A stretch of DNA of 64,000 bases from Bartonella machadoae (lineage in GTDB: Bacteria; Pseudomonadota; Alphaproteobacteria; Rhizobiales; Rhizobiaceae), in assembly GCF_022559585.1 (NCBI RefSeq), contig NZ_CP087114.1:1157095-1221094 (forward strand), given 5' to 3'. The notes below the pieces were generated by a model. It worked only from the letters and a program-made list of their open reading frames with translations. It was not told the origin of the DNA and ran no database searches. Numbering within the stretch: position 1 is the first letter of the stretch; every line of letters begins with the position of its first letter. The position numbers and the translations under genes are program-made. Shown piece by piece: positions 1 to 7,385 of this stretch.

Positions 1-1748
1 AGGTTTATTCCTGCCGAAATTAGCCCCTGTAAAGCGGCATAAGCATAAACCCTACAATCCAAAGCCTCGTTTCTTGCTTTCTCACTTTTTTGCCATTCAA
101 TGCGCTTGAAGCCTTTAAAATATTTGATGACTTTTCTTTCAGCCGTGAGCTGGTCAAAATATTCTCGATCAAGGCTTTTATGAAAGTGTGTTGCACCAGC
201 CCCCGATGCTTCAGGACCGGATTTTTTTAATCGTGCCGTGATAATATCTTTTGCCGCATCAACACCAACAATATAGAGATTAATCTGTCCTTTATTGTTT
301 CTGCTTGGACGGCGTGGCCATACCGCACGCCATCCCGCCTGTCCCTTAATCCCCCAGATGCGTCGTCCTTCACGGGGGCGTACATAATTGTAAACGGCTT
401 GTGTATGTCCACCACCGGTATCAATACAAGCCGCTGTTATTCTGATGCCATCTTTGTAACCAGGGTGTGACCAACGTCTTGCCAGATATTCATCCAGTTG
501 GTCCCAGACTTCAAAAGAAGACGGATCACCAGGAATGATGTGATAATCAATGTGCCAGCTTTCTTCACCACGCCCCCATCCAACCACTTCAAGCTCTAAG
601 CGGTCGTTTTGCACATCGATGCCGGCGGTCAATAACACGGCTTGCGGCGGTGCAATGGGATAATCTTCGCGTTTTGCATAGAGGCTATCAGGATCAACAA
701 CTTCACCTGTTCTGTCCTCCCATGGCTCTCCAAGCACTGTATTAACAAAAGGTTGCAAAAGCGCTGGATCATCTTTCGCTTCTAAAAACTCTCTTGCGCA
801 TTCTCCCCACGTTAGCCAAGGTGAATAGAGTGCCGAAATATGATAAGAGCGTAAATTCGGTCTCGTTGATTCACTCGTAGGAACCCAGCACGCGCCTCTT
901 TCCTCACTCATAAGATCGGTTTTTCTGTGCTCGGCATGTTCATGACCACAATGGGCACAAACAAAAACAGCTTTTTCGGGGGCTCCTTTCGGCCACTTGA
1001 TTTGCGACCAAACAATGGGCTGTAGAACCCCACACTTATCACAAGGGACATTGTAATATCTTTGATCACCAAGCACGAAATCTTTGGCAATACGGCTTGT
1101 GTCACGGTGTGTTGGCGTGGACAATTTAAAAATCTTTCTCTGCACAAAGGTTGAGGTACGCTTTTCGGCAATCATCACAGGATCACCTTCGTTATCCACA
1201 CTGAGAGGATAGGCATCAACTTCATCCAAAATCAGATAACGAATAGGCATGGAACGCAAACCAGCAGCACTGTTTGCTCCTGTAAGCATCAATGCTCCCC
1301 CATCAAATTCTTTCGAAAACATTGTATTTCCGCTGTCACGTGCACGGGCAGGGGCAATGCGTTCACTTAAAACAGGGCTTGCCATAATCATTGGATCAAG
1401 ACGCGTTTTTGACAGTTTCTTCGCGGTCTCGACAGTAGGCATTACATAAAGAGCGGGTCCCGGACTATAGTGAATAGCATAACCGCAGAAGTTCAATCCT
1501 GCTTCAGACATTCCAATTTGCGCTCCTTTCATGACAATTGTTGTTTCAATTGGCACATAAGAAGAAAGGTTATCCATGATTTCGCGCAAATAAGGGGTAC
1601 GCTTTGTTCTCCACAATCTAGGCTCTGCACTTGCTACGGTGCTAAGGTATCTATTCTTATCCGCCCATTGCGAAACCGTGTACGGTGGATCTGGTTGTCG
1701 TGCGTCATTGGCATTGGCGAAAAATTCTTCGATTGCATTTTCATCCAT
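1..1748 (-). CDS. Phage terminase large subunit (GpA family), 3' end beyond window
   Basis: The ATP-driven motor and nuclease that packages phage DNA into proheads. The reading frame is open from an ATG at 1748 to the window edge (about 582 codons), so the C-terminus is not seen. The N-terminal ATPase shows a Walker A variant KGAQIGMSE near residues 74-82 and a Walker B LILDEVDAYP near 172-181. A two-CxxC zinc-knuckle-like segment (CDKCG, later CAHCGH) follows, then the nuclease-type acidic motifs GIDVQNDRLE and CIDTGGG. The start overlaps the terminase small-subunit gene by 8 bp, as expected for a translationally coupled small-large pair. An alternative ATG at 1744 leads into another, short frame. 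This gene orients the structural module leftward, out of the window. Confidence 0.95.
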   Translation of the reverse strand, partial: MDENAIEEFFANANDARQPDPPYTVSQWADKNRYLSTVASAEPRLWRTKRTPYLREIMDNLSSYVPIETTIVMKGAQIGMSEAGLNFCGYAIHYSPGPALYVMPTVETAKKLSKTRLDPMIMASPVLSERIAPARARDSGNTMFSKEFDGGALMLTGANSAAGLRSMPIRYLILDEVDAYPLSVDNEGDPVMIAEKRTSTFVQRKIFKLSTPTHRDTSRIAKDFVLGDQRYYNVPCDKCGVLQPIVWSQIKWPKGAPEKAVFVCAHCGHEHAEHRKTDLMSEERGACWVPTSESTRPNLRSYHISALYSPWLTWGECAREFLEAKDDPALLQPFVNTVLGEPWEDRTGEVVDPDSLYAKREDYPIAPPQAVLLTAGIDVQNDRLELEVVGWGRGEESWHIDYHIIPGDPSSFEVWDQLDEYLARRWSHPGYKDGIRITAACIDTGGGHTQAVYNYVRPREGRRIWGIKGQAGWRAVWPRRPSRNNKGQINLYIVGVDAAKDIITARLKKSGPEASGAGATHFHKSLDREYFDQLTAERKVIKYFKGFKRIEWQKSEKARNEALDCRVYAYAALQGLISAGIN

Positions 1749-2301
1749 TATTCGTTTCTTGCAAGATTTCTAACTCCGGAGAATGAGGATCATGAAAAGG
1801 CACTGGAATGTTAACCGCCTCAAGCAAAGCTGTTCTCATATAATAATCAATGGCACCAATAAGGCTCGCAGCATCACATCCCACTTGTGCTGCAATGCTT
1901 GCACCGAAACGGTGAGGAAACTTCAACATGGCATCACGGTGTGCTCTTCCAAATTCACGCGCCGCCTTTTTCATTTCTTCACGGTCAACCGTTGTTTCGC
2001 GTAACTTTTCTAGAGCAATCTTCTCTCTTTCAAGCGCAACTTGCATTCGCTCCAATTTGATCTCAAATTCATTGGCTGCTTTTGCGGAATCCTGTTTAAT
2101 TCGTGTAGATTTCTGATGAGTTTTCTTAGTAGGATTCTCATTCCATATCGCTGTTGCAAGAGCTTCATTGACAGAACCATCTTCAAAAAGAGCAGCATCA
2201 AATTTGCCTGTTTTTATTCGAGAAACCACCGCATTATGCGACACGCCCATCTTCTTGGCAAAAGCGCGAACCGAGAGACCCTCACGATGCTTTTTGTTCA
2301 T
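1741..2301 (-). CDS. Phage terminase small subunit (Nu1-like)
   Basis: A 186-residue protein placed directly upstream of, and overlapping, the terminase large subunit. It would recognise the phage packaging site and recruit the large subunit. Residues about 9-28 look like a helix-turn-helix (LSVRAFAKKMGVSHNAVVSRI). The central part (about 65-110) is a charged alpha-helical, coiled-coil-like segment, as in Nu1/GpNU1 oligomerisation regions. The C-terminus (AAQVGCDAASLIGAIDYYMRTALLEAVN) is the likely partner-binding end. Function is inferred from position and architecture rather than from strong motifs. Confidence 0.8.
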   Translation of the reverse strand: MNKKHREGLSVRAFAKKMGVSHNAVVSRIKTGKFDAALFEDGSVNEALATAIWNENPTKKTHQKSTRIKQDSAKAANEFEIKLERMQVALEREKIALEKLRETTVDREEMKKAAREFGRAHRDAMLKFPHRFGASIAAQVGCDAASLIGAIDYYMRTALLEAVNIPVPFHDPHSPELEILQETNNG

Positions 2302-2375
2302 TCAAAATTTCTCCTTGCCTTCTTCTATGCTCTAAGAAGTAAGACGGCGTATCAGGAAAACCAAATATTTTGTGG

Positions 2376-2412
2376 TTGAAATTAAACTTCAATTGTATTA
2401 CATTGCAATACA
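2376..2412 (+). promoter_or_regulatory. Promoter and palindromic operator of the dinJ-yafQ pair
   Basis: TTGAAA at 2376-2381 and TACATT at 2399-2404 are separated by 17 nt. The -10 lies inside an inverted repeat, TGTATT (2394-2399) and AATACA (2407-2412). This is the arrangement expected for autorepression by a ribbon-helix-helix antitoxin. A GAGAGGAG ribosome site follows before the ATG at 2434. Confidence 0.5.
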
Positions 2413-2433
2413 GTTAAGAGAGGAGAAATCATC

Positions 2434-2697
2434 ATGGCTACCAGTCGCATGGTGCAAGCGCGTGTACCAGAAGAGATCCAAAATGTCGCTAATCAAGTTA
2501 TTCAAGCCTCTGGTTTATCGGTGAGTGATGTTGTGAGAGTGTTGATGACGCGTATTGCGCAAGATAAAGCTATTCCGTCCTTTTTATTTCAACCCAATGC
2601 AGAGACCATAGCGGCTTTTACTGAATTAGACGAAGGCAACTTAAAAAAGTTTAATTCTGTAGACGAATTATTTGATGATTTATATGCGGACGATTGA
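2434..2697 (+). CDS. dinJ: Antitoxin of RelB/DinJ family
   Basis: An 87-residue antitoxin. The N-terminus (MVQARVPEEIQNVANQVI, then GLSVSDVVRVLMTRI) has the ribbon-helix-helix pattern of DinJ/RelB: a beta strand followed by two helices, with the DNA-binding strand near residues 6-11. The acidic C-terminal tail (DEGNLKKFNSVDELFDDLYADD) is the typical toxin-wrapping segment. It precedes and overlaps a YafQ-like toxin by 14 bp. It should neutralise the toxin and repress its own promoter. It is carried as a cargo or stability module next to the terminase genes, on the opposite strand. Confidence 0.9.
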   Translation: MATSRMVQARVPEEIQNVANQVIQASGLSVSDVVRVLMTRIAQDKAIPSFLFQPNAETIAAFTELDEGNLKKFNSVDELFDDLYADD

Positions 2698-2965
2698 ACG
2701 TACCACTATCTTTAAACGTGATTTTAAGCGTGAAATGAGAGGGCGATATCGGCATCTTTTAGAGACTGACTTGCGCCAAATTATTGCAGCATTAGCAAAT
2801 GATCAACCTTTAGAACCTCGACATCATGATCATGCATTAACTGGAAATTGGAAAGATTATCGAGATTGCCATATTCGACCTGATTTGGTTTTGATTTATC
2901 GATTAATTGGTCAAGATAGACTTATTTTGGTGCGTCTTGGTTCTCATTCACAGCTTAATCTGTAG
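2684..2965 (+). CDS. yafQ: YafQ-type mRNA interferase toxin
   Basis: A 93-residue RelE/YafQ-superfamily ribosome-dependent endoribonuclease, started at the ATG at 2684 inside the end of the antitoxin gene. Family signatures are visible: DHALTGNWKDYRDCHIRPDLVLIYRL in the core matches the E. coli YafQ region containing His50, His63 and Asp67, and GSHSQL near the end matches the His87 region. The E. coli terminal Phe91 position is Leu here, and Trp68 is also Leu. The toxin is probably functional but this is untested. Confidence 0.88.
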   Translation: MRTIERTTIFKRDFKREMRGRYRHLLETDLRQIIAALANDQPLEPRHHDHALTGNWKDYRDCHIRPDLVLIYRLIGQDRLILVRLGSHSQLNL

Positions 2966-2980
2966 GTGTAATTAACATCC

Positions 2981-3005
2981 TCCCCACTTTTGAAGTGGGA
3001 AGGGA
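2981..3005. repeat. Hairpin repeat (CCTCCCCACTTTT family), copy 1
   Basis: CCCACTT at 2983-2989 pairs with AAGTGGG at 2993-2999. It lies between the convergent yafQ and the 92-residue gene, so it may end transcription from both sides, but no strong T-run follows. The left half is the same as at 4539-4556. Confidence 0.5.
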
Positions 3006-3016
3006 TATGTTTTTAC

Positions 3017-3295
3017 TTAAGCAACCTTTTTAATAGGTTTTTCCCAATTCGGCTGGTAAGCTTTTAAAAAAGGATCTATCGCTGCGGGAAACTCTGAAGC
3101 TCCAAAGTCTGTAAGAACTGCTAAAATCTTTGTAATATTGGGCACTTCATCTTGAAGTTTCAAAATCAAAGCGTTTTCTACTATGCCCATAACCTCAACA
3201 AGTGCTTTACAGTCCTTATCTCCAATGCCTTGATGGTTAGAAAATTGAGATAGTACCATCCACAAATCGCATAAAAAATTGGTATCTACCTTCAT
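3017..3295 (-). CDS. Small prophage protein coupled to antirepressor (copy 1)
   Basis: A 92-residue protein of unknown function. Its ATG at 3295 overlaps the TGA of the upstream antirepressor (ATGA, 3292-3295), so it is translationally coupled. It is a clear paralogue of the gene at 4587-4865: both share FLCDLW near the N-terminus, ALILKLQDE in the middle, and a C-terminus ending in PIKKVA. The predicted fold is mostly helical, with no signal peptide or membrane segment. Constant pairing with an AntA-KilAC gene suggests it assists or modulates the antirepressor, which is inference only. Confidence 0.75.
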   Translation of the reverse strand: MKVDTNFLCDLWMVLSQFSNHQGIGDKDCKALVEVMGIVENALILKLQDEVPNITKILAVLTDFGASEFPAAIDPFLKAYQPNWEKPIKKVA

Positions 3296-4023
3296 TGCAC
3301 ACCTCCAAAGATTTGTTCTCTCAAGCAAGCCAATCCTCTGGATGTGATTTTTGTTGAAGGGAGCACCTTTTCTGTACCATCCGGTCTTTGAATTGTGATA
3401 GCAGGGCAATCCATGAGACCTTTTTTGATTTTATCCTGATAGGGTAACAAAGGAGCACTCGGAGCCCGTCGATAGACCCAATCATGTTTACGCAAGTAAT
3501 CGGTTAGATCTTTTGGTCGTATTTCTAACATTTTTGCAGATTCAATCAAACCAAACAGACCATCAGAGCGTTTTAAACCATCAAGTGCTTTGGCTTTGGG
3601 TTCTAACTCTGCAATTATGATGTCTTTACGTTCATTTTCGTTTTTTAGATGTGTTAAGACACCTAACATCACTTGAGGACTTGAGTAGTCAATCTGTGGT
3701 GTTGTTACCTGCTTTGCAAGTTTTTCACACTCAATAAAGTACTCTCTTGCTTGGTGCCCTTTTTCATTACGCTCAATCATGGCAAGGTGTTTAGCCATAT
3801 CTAACGTGAGAGCATAATCTTTAGAAGGACGTCCACCTGAACTTTCGCTCAAAAAAGAGCAAAAGTCATATCCTTCCTTAAATTTACAATCTTGAATGCG
3901 TCTGATAATCCAATCTTTAAAACTGGTTTTCACTTCCAAAAATGCATGTAGCTCACGTGCGTTGACTGTTTGAACAGTTTCCTGATCAATAACCCGTTCT
4001 TTAATTTCTATAAGAGTGTTCAT
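3292..4023 (-). CDS. Phage antirepressor, AntA + KilAC domains (copy 1)
   Basis: A 243-residue antirepressor. The N-terminal AntA/AntB domain (about 1-105) includes VQTVNARELHAFLEV, FKDWIIRRI, the LTLDMAKHLAMIERNEKGHQAREYFIECE block and the linker to [12 protein letters not shown]. The C-terminal KilAC (ANT) domain (about 125-243) contains KRSDGLFGLIESAKMLEIRPKDLTDYLRKHDWVYRR and GLMDCPAITI. Such proteins bind and inactivate prophage CI-type repressors. The KilAC part is almost identical in DNA to the neighbour at 4862, indicating recent duplication or gene conversion, while the AntA halves differ. It sits behind a structured leader (4024-4269) that would control translation. Confidence 0.9.
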   Translation of the reverse strand: MNTLIEIKERVIDQETVQTVNARELHAFLEVKTSFKDWIIRRIQDCKFKEGYDFCSFLSESSGGRPSKDYALTLDMAKHLAMIERNEKGHQAREYFIECEKLAKQVTTPQIDYSSPQVMLGVLTHLKNENERKDIIIAELEPKAKALDGLKRSDGLFGLIESAKMLEIRPKDLTDYLRKHDWVYRRAPSAPLLPYQDKIKKGLMDCPAITIQRPDGTEKVLPSTKITSRGLACLREQIFGGVQ

Positions 4024-4269
4024 GTGAACTCCTTATCGTTAGATGTTTTTCATTGACACTCTAAAGAGAGTGCCGGGCGCTGAAAAACACGGCGATAAGT
4101 CCGTCGTTACACTTTTCCCAAAAAGGTATTGTATAGTGTAACCACACCCGACAAAATCACTATATGCTACAAAGCATGTGATGAGTCAAAGTTTTTAAAT
4201 TTCGGCGGGAAGAGATTATTTCGGTAATCTATCCGCTTATCGTTCGGTGTTTTTCAGGCACCTGATTCG
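4024..4269 (-). ncRNA. Structured RNA leader of antirepressor, copy B (candidate translational switch)
   Basis: Conserved leader between promoter and antirepressor ATG. In transcript sense, P1a TGAAAAAC (4249-4256) pairs with P1b GTTTTTCA (4081-4088). P2a CGATAAG (4236-4242) pairs with P2b CTTATCG (4093-4099). The same two strands recur near the start codon as TGAAAAAC (4045-4052) and CGATAAG (4032-4038), the latter overlapping the AAGGAG ribosome site (4029-4034). P2b/P1b can therefore pair either with the 5' strands, leaving the ribosome site free, or with the 3' strands, masking it. Internal hairpins match copies A and C with compensatory base changes. Confidence 0.8.
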
Positions 4270-4297
4270 AAAATATATATTACAGAAATAATGTCAA
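4270..4297 (-). promoter_or_regulatory. Promoter of antirepressor leader, copy B
   Basis: On the minus strand TTGACA (4292-4297) and TATTTT (4270-4275) are 16 nt apart. The -10 abuts the conserved CGAATCAGG that begins the leader, as in the other two copies. Confidence 0.6.
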
Positions 4298-4335
4298 GTA
4301 TCTTTCAATAATTTTTGTCTTTAAATAATCATATA

Positions 4336-4393
4336 TTGTACAGTACACATATTGAAATCGTTATTTATCAATGCGTTATGTGTACAATGTACA
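4336..4393. promoter_or_regulatory. Probable repressor operators upstream of antirepressor promoter
   Basis: TTGTACAGTACAC (4336-4348) and TGTACAATGTACA (4381-4393) are built of the same GTACA half-sites as the cI/cro region (14282-14354) and the promoter at 15.1 kb. They lie 40-100 bp upstream of the antirepressor promoter. Binding by the S24 repressor is inferred. Confidence 0.5.
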
Positions 4394-4544
4394 GTCAATT
4401 TGAAAAGTTCTAACGCTAGCGATAGTTCGCGCTGTCCTGCCCCGCAACACTCCCAACCCGCTGGAAAGTACCTTTTGCATTGATTTTATTGTATTTTTTC
4501 TGGAATAGAAGAGACATGATTGGTAGTTTTCTTTTAATCAACAT

Positions 4545-4570
4545 CCTCCCCACTTTTGAGAACGGGGAGG
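4545..4570. repeat. Hairpin repeat (CCTCCCCACTTTT family), copy 2
   Basis: CCTCCCC (4545-4551) pairs with GGGGAGG (4564-4570), downstream of the second 92-residue gene in its reading direction. It is probably a transcription-termination or mRNA-end hairpin. The rest of 4400-4540 shows no gene. Confidence 0.5.
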
Positions 4571-4586
4571 GGAGTCTTGTTTTCAC

Positions 4587-4865
4587 TTAAGCAACTTTTT
4601 TAATGGGGTTGTCCAAATCTGGTTCGTAAGCTTTCAATAAAGGCTCCATAATTGGAGGAGGTTTTAAAGTCCCAAAATTTGTAATCATTGCCAAAATCCT
4701 GAGTGCATTTGGTGATTCATCTTGAAGTTTTAAAATCAAAGCTTTTTCTATTGCATCCATGGTTTCAATGAGAGCATTAAAAGCCTTATCTTCAACATCA
4801 TCACGATCAGAAAACTGAAACAACGCCATCCACAAATCGCATAAAAAATCGATACTGGTATTCAT
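4587..4865 (-). CDS. Small prophage protein coupled to antirepressor (copy 2)
   Basis: A 92-residue paralogue of 3017-3295 with the same length, the same FLCDLWM and ALILKLQDE segments and the same PIKKVA end, but a diverged middle. The ATG at 4865 overlaps the stop of the antirepressor at 4862 (ATGA). The function is unknown. The repeated ATGA coupling to an antirepressor in both units argues that the pair works together. Confidence 0.75.
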   Translation of the reverse strand: MNTSIDFLCDLWMALFQFSDRDDVEDKAFNALIETMDAIEKALILKLQDESPNALRILAMITNFGTLKPPPIMEPLLKAYEPDLDNPIKKVA

Positions 4866-5605
4866 TGCACACCTCCATGGATTTGTTCTCTCAAGCAAGC
4901 CAATCCTCTGGATGTGATTTTTGTTGAAGGGAGCACCTTTTCTGTACCATCCGGTCTTTGAATAGTGATAGCAGGGCAATCCATAAGACCTTTCTTGATC
5001 TTGTCCTGATAGGGTAACAAAGGAGCACCCGGAGCCCTTCGATAGACCCAATCATGTTTACGTAAGTAATCGGTTAAGTCCTTTGGTCGTATTTCTAACA
5101 TTTTTGCAGATTCAATCAAACCAAACAGACCATCAGAGCGTTTTAAACCATCAAGTGCCTTTGCCTTGGGTTCTAACTCTGCAATTATGATGTCTTTACG
5201 TTCATTTTCGTTTTTTAGATGTGTTAAGACACCTAGCATCACTTGTGGACTTGAATAATCAACCTGTGGTGTGACTACCTGCTTTGCAAGTTTTTCACAT
5301 TCGATAAAGTACAAACGAGCTTCTCTACCTTTCTTATTGTTCTCAAGCATAGAAAGTTCTTTTGCTACACTTAAGGTGAGATAATAGTCTTTACGATTAT
5401 GACCACCTCTGCCTTTGCTCCCCAAAATCGGGGAGCAAACAAAGTCTTGATTTTCTAATAAATTATATTTGTTGATACGGTCAGTAATCCAAGTAGAGAA
5501 ATCTTTTCCTATTTCCAAAAAAACATGTAACTCACGAGCATTCACCGTCTGAACGGTATCTCCATCAATAGTGGTTTGATTTATATTAATTAAATATTGT
5601 GCCAT
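4862..5605 (-). CDS. Phage antirepressor, AntA + KilAC domains (copy 2)
   Basis: A 247-residue antirepressor. The AntA domain (about 1-108) carries VQTVNARELHVFLEIGKDFSTWITDRI and the LTLSVAKELSMLENNKKGREARLYFIECE block. It is clearly diverged from copy 1, including an insert around SKGRGGHNRKDYY. From the linker [12 protein letters not shown] onward the KilAC domain is nearly identical to copy 1. Its own leader (5606-5852) precedes it. Two antirepressors with different N-termini and one C-terminus suggest binding of different repressors through the variable half, or recombination between homologous prophages. Both explanations are inference. Confidence 0.9.
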   Translation of the reverse strand: MAQYLININQTTIDGDTVQTVNARELHVFLEIGKDFSTWITDRINKYNLLENQDFVCSPILGSKGRGGHNRKDYYLTLSVAKELSMLENNKKGREARLYFIECEKLAKQVVTPQVDYSSPQVMLGVLTHLKNENERKDIIIAELEPKAKALDGLKRSDGLFGLIESAKMLEIRPKDLTDYLRKHDWVYRRAPGAPLLPYQDKIKKGLMDCPAITIQRPDGTEKVLPSTKITSRGLACLREQIHGGVQ

Positions 5606-5852
5606 GATTTGGCTCCTGTGTAATTAAAAGTTTTTGATTCAACATCTCGTAAGAGTGCCGGGTGCTCAAAAACACGGTACACAGTCCGTCGTTATGCTTT
5701 TCCCATAAAGGGTATTGTATAGCATAACCACACCCGACAATGCATTATATGCGTGTAACATATAATGAGTCAAAGCTTTTAATTGGCGGAAAAAGATTGT
5801 TTCGGCAATCTACCCGCTGTGTATTTAAGGCGTTTCTGAGGCACCTGATTCG
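5606..5852 (-). ncRNA. Structured RNA leader of antirepressor, copy C (candidate translational switch)
   Basis: Same architecture as copies A and B. In transcript sense, P1a is TCAGAAAC (5832-5839) and P1b is GTTTTTGA (5666-5673). The downstream copy of P1a is TCAAAAAC (5630-5637). P2a TACACAG (5817-5823) pairs with P2b CTGTGTA (5678-5684). The 3' copy TACACAG (5616-5622) overlaps the AGGAG ribosome site (5613-5617), 7 nt before the ATG. The 7-mer differs from those of A and B, yet all three positions match within this copy. Confidence 0.8.
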
Positions 5853-5882
5853 ACAATAGACATATTGGTGCCATCTTGTCAA
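5853..5882 (-). promoter_or_regulatory. Promoter of antirepressor leader, copy C
   Basis: Minus-strand TTGACA (5877-5882) and TATTGT (5853-5858) with an 18-nt spacer, directly abutting the leader start CGAATCAGG. This is the same layout as the promoter at 16441-16470. Confidence 0.65.
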
Positions 5883-5927
5883 GAAAGAAAAATATAGTAT
5901 GGCATGCATAGGCGTAGCTTAAGAACA

Positions 5928-6509
5928 TTATTTCTTTTTCTTGTTAGCAGCATATTTTTGACGGTCAAGTTGTCTCTGTATATTGGCAATTAATCTCTCA
6001 TTGGCATATTGTGTAATAGTATTTGCAATTTCTGGCTTGGACATTACCCCAGCAATTGAGGGTCCTTCTTGTTTTGCAATGGGGAATTGATCACCATCGG
6101 CTCTTTGAAAAACATTATTGCCCATTTTTAATTCAACACGCTTTGGAAAACTCCCACCTCGAATAAAAGCATGAGGTAAGATTTCTTTTTTGCCAAATAT
6201 TGTGTAGGTCACACCATGTTTTGTTTCTCTTGCTTTAAAAAATTTAAGAGGTATCGGTGTTCCAGAGCCAATGATATCTGTCTCGAGAAGCTGTGCTGTA
6301 GCCTTGCCTTTAATATAAACACCTTTCTTGATACGCTTTGATTTTGCTGATGTAAGTTCAGAAACTTTCTTTTCGGCAAAACGCTCCACTTGTTTTGCTG
6401 CGGTATTTACAGCGTTACGCAAAGCCCAATTCAGGCGTGGTGCTTGAAGATTTGTAAAGGTATCTTTCATTTGTTGAAGATACCATTTTTGGTGGATAAT
6501 TAATTTCAA
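5928..6509 (-). CDS. Prophage minor tail protein Z (GPZ family)
   Basis: A 193-residue protein resembling phage minor tail protein Z, a tail-assembly component. Features seen: an N-terminal helical region with LNWALRNAVNTAAKQVERFAEKKVSELT, a basic segment KSKRIKKGVYIKGKATAQLLETDI, a PHAFIRGG motif around residue 110, and a lysine-rich end. It is a structural (late) gene isolated among early and lysogeny genes, which marks the prophage as mosaic or rearranged. It is only 3 bp downstream of the 6513-6833 gene, so the two form one short operon. Confidence 0.75.
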   Translation of the reverse strand: MKLIIHQKWYLQQMKDTFTNLQAPRLNWALRNAVNTAAKQVERFAEKKVSELTSAKSKRIKKGVYIKGKATAQLLETDIIGSGTPIPLKFFKARETKHGVTYTIFGKKEILPHAFIRGGSFPKRVELKMGNNVFQRADGDQFPIAKQEGPSIAGVMSKPEIANTITQYANERLIANIQRQLDRQKYAANKKKK

Positions 6510-6512
6510 CTT

Positions 6513-6833
6513 CTAAGCCTTTTTTGGAGTAGATGTTGCTGTCTTAGAAACTTTAGATGTTTTGGTTTGTTTGGGTGTGGTTTCCTCTACCACTGCTTCA
6601 GTTGATGTTTGGACATTTTCATTTTTTTCTTTCTCAACCTTTTCACTTGTCTTATCAGGCTTTGCATTTGTTTTGCTTTCAACAAAAGGTTTTGCAGCAT
6701 TGGCACGCTTGAGACGAGCATAGAGTTGATTTGAAACCTCAACAAAAGGGGTATTTTGTGTAGAAGGTTCAAAACGAACGGTGCTTTTATTGTCGCCAAC
6801 GACACAGATTGGTTTAGTGATGACAGCTTTCAT
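6513..6833 (-). CDS. Hypothetical prophage protein with low-complexity T/K/E tail
   Basis: A 106-residue protein. The ATG at 6833 is chosen because AGGAG sits 5 nt upstream; a longer start at 6869 lacks a ribosome site. The first ~55 residues look folded (MKAVITKPICVVGDNKSTVRFEP). The rest is a Thr/Lys/Glu/Ser-rich disordered tail. It lies directly upstream of the tail protein Z gene, so a head-tail or tail-assembly role is possible. I do not recognise the family. Confidence 0.6.
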   Translation of the reverse strand: MKAVITKPICVVGDNKSTVRFEPSTQNTPFVEVSNQLYARLKRANAAKPFVESKTNAKPDKTSEKVEKEKNENVQTSTEAVVEETTPKQTKTSKVSKTATSTPKKA

Positions 6834-7182
6834 TATTGCTCCTTTTGAGGAATGATTTAATGACATCATGCGTCAAATATTGATGTTTACACTGTGAAAA
6901 ATGGACAAGCCAGAATTACCAAGAAAACCGAGCTCTTTAGCCCTGTTTCAGGTCTATATTTTACTAAATTTTTAGGGAACATTTTTGAATTTTAGACGCA
7001 ATACGACTAGTGCAGTATTGTCATTAAATAGGATTTTTTACACGATGTCAACAGAAAAAATCATCATCTAGTATTTTTTTATTTTTTTGATCAAAATCTG
7101 GTGTTTTTAGAAAGCGTTATTTATTTTCCTTAAATACAACATTTGTGTTGTGTTAAAACATTTTAGATGTTATATTATTATA
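6834..7182. other. Intergenic region between divergent prophage units
   Basis: About 350 bp, AT-rich, between the leftward tail genes and rightward hicAB. It must hold both promoters, but I cannot assign hexamers with confidence. No gene is seen. Confidence 0.5.
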
Positions 7183-7365
7183 ATGAACAGTCAAGAATTG
7201 AAAAGATATCTTACAAAGCATGGTTGTAGTTTTACTGCAGGGAAGGGTGGACATTTGCTTGTAAAGCGCGGTTCTAAAAAGTCTGTTTTACCTATGCATG
7301 GTACACGTAAAGAATTAGGAACAGGATTAGTTCAGAAGATTCTTAAAGATCTTGGTCTAAAATAA
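7183..7365 (+). CDS. hicA: HicA-type mRNA interferase toxin
   Basis: A 60-residue HicA toxin with a double-stranded-RNA-binding-domain-like fold. It starts at MNSQELKRYLTKHG at the ATG at 7183. The conserved catalytic His lies in GKGGHLLVKRG (about residue 25), followed by VLPMHGTRKELGTGLVQKILKDLGL, the standard HicA C-terminal pattern. The longer upstream start at 7150 has no family support. It is followed 20 bp later by hicB, the usual toxin-first order. Confidence 0.9.
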   Translation: MNSQELKRYLTKHGCSFTAGKGGHLLVKRGSKKSVLPMHGTRKELGTGLVQKILKDLGLK

Positions 7366-7385
7366 GCTTGAATATGGAGGTGCAA

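Noticed and set aside
3296..3409. Longer start for the 92-residue gene, and the same at 4866-5051
   Set aside because: The extension is an out-of-frame reading of the KilAC coding region; the ATGA-coupled ATG is the natural start.
4024..4269. Identity of the leader with the published Bartonella Brt small RNAs
   Set aside because: Length and regulatory setting are similar, but those RNAs are reported upstream of small HTH regulators and I cannot compare sequences here; left as a test rather than a claim.
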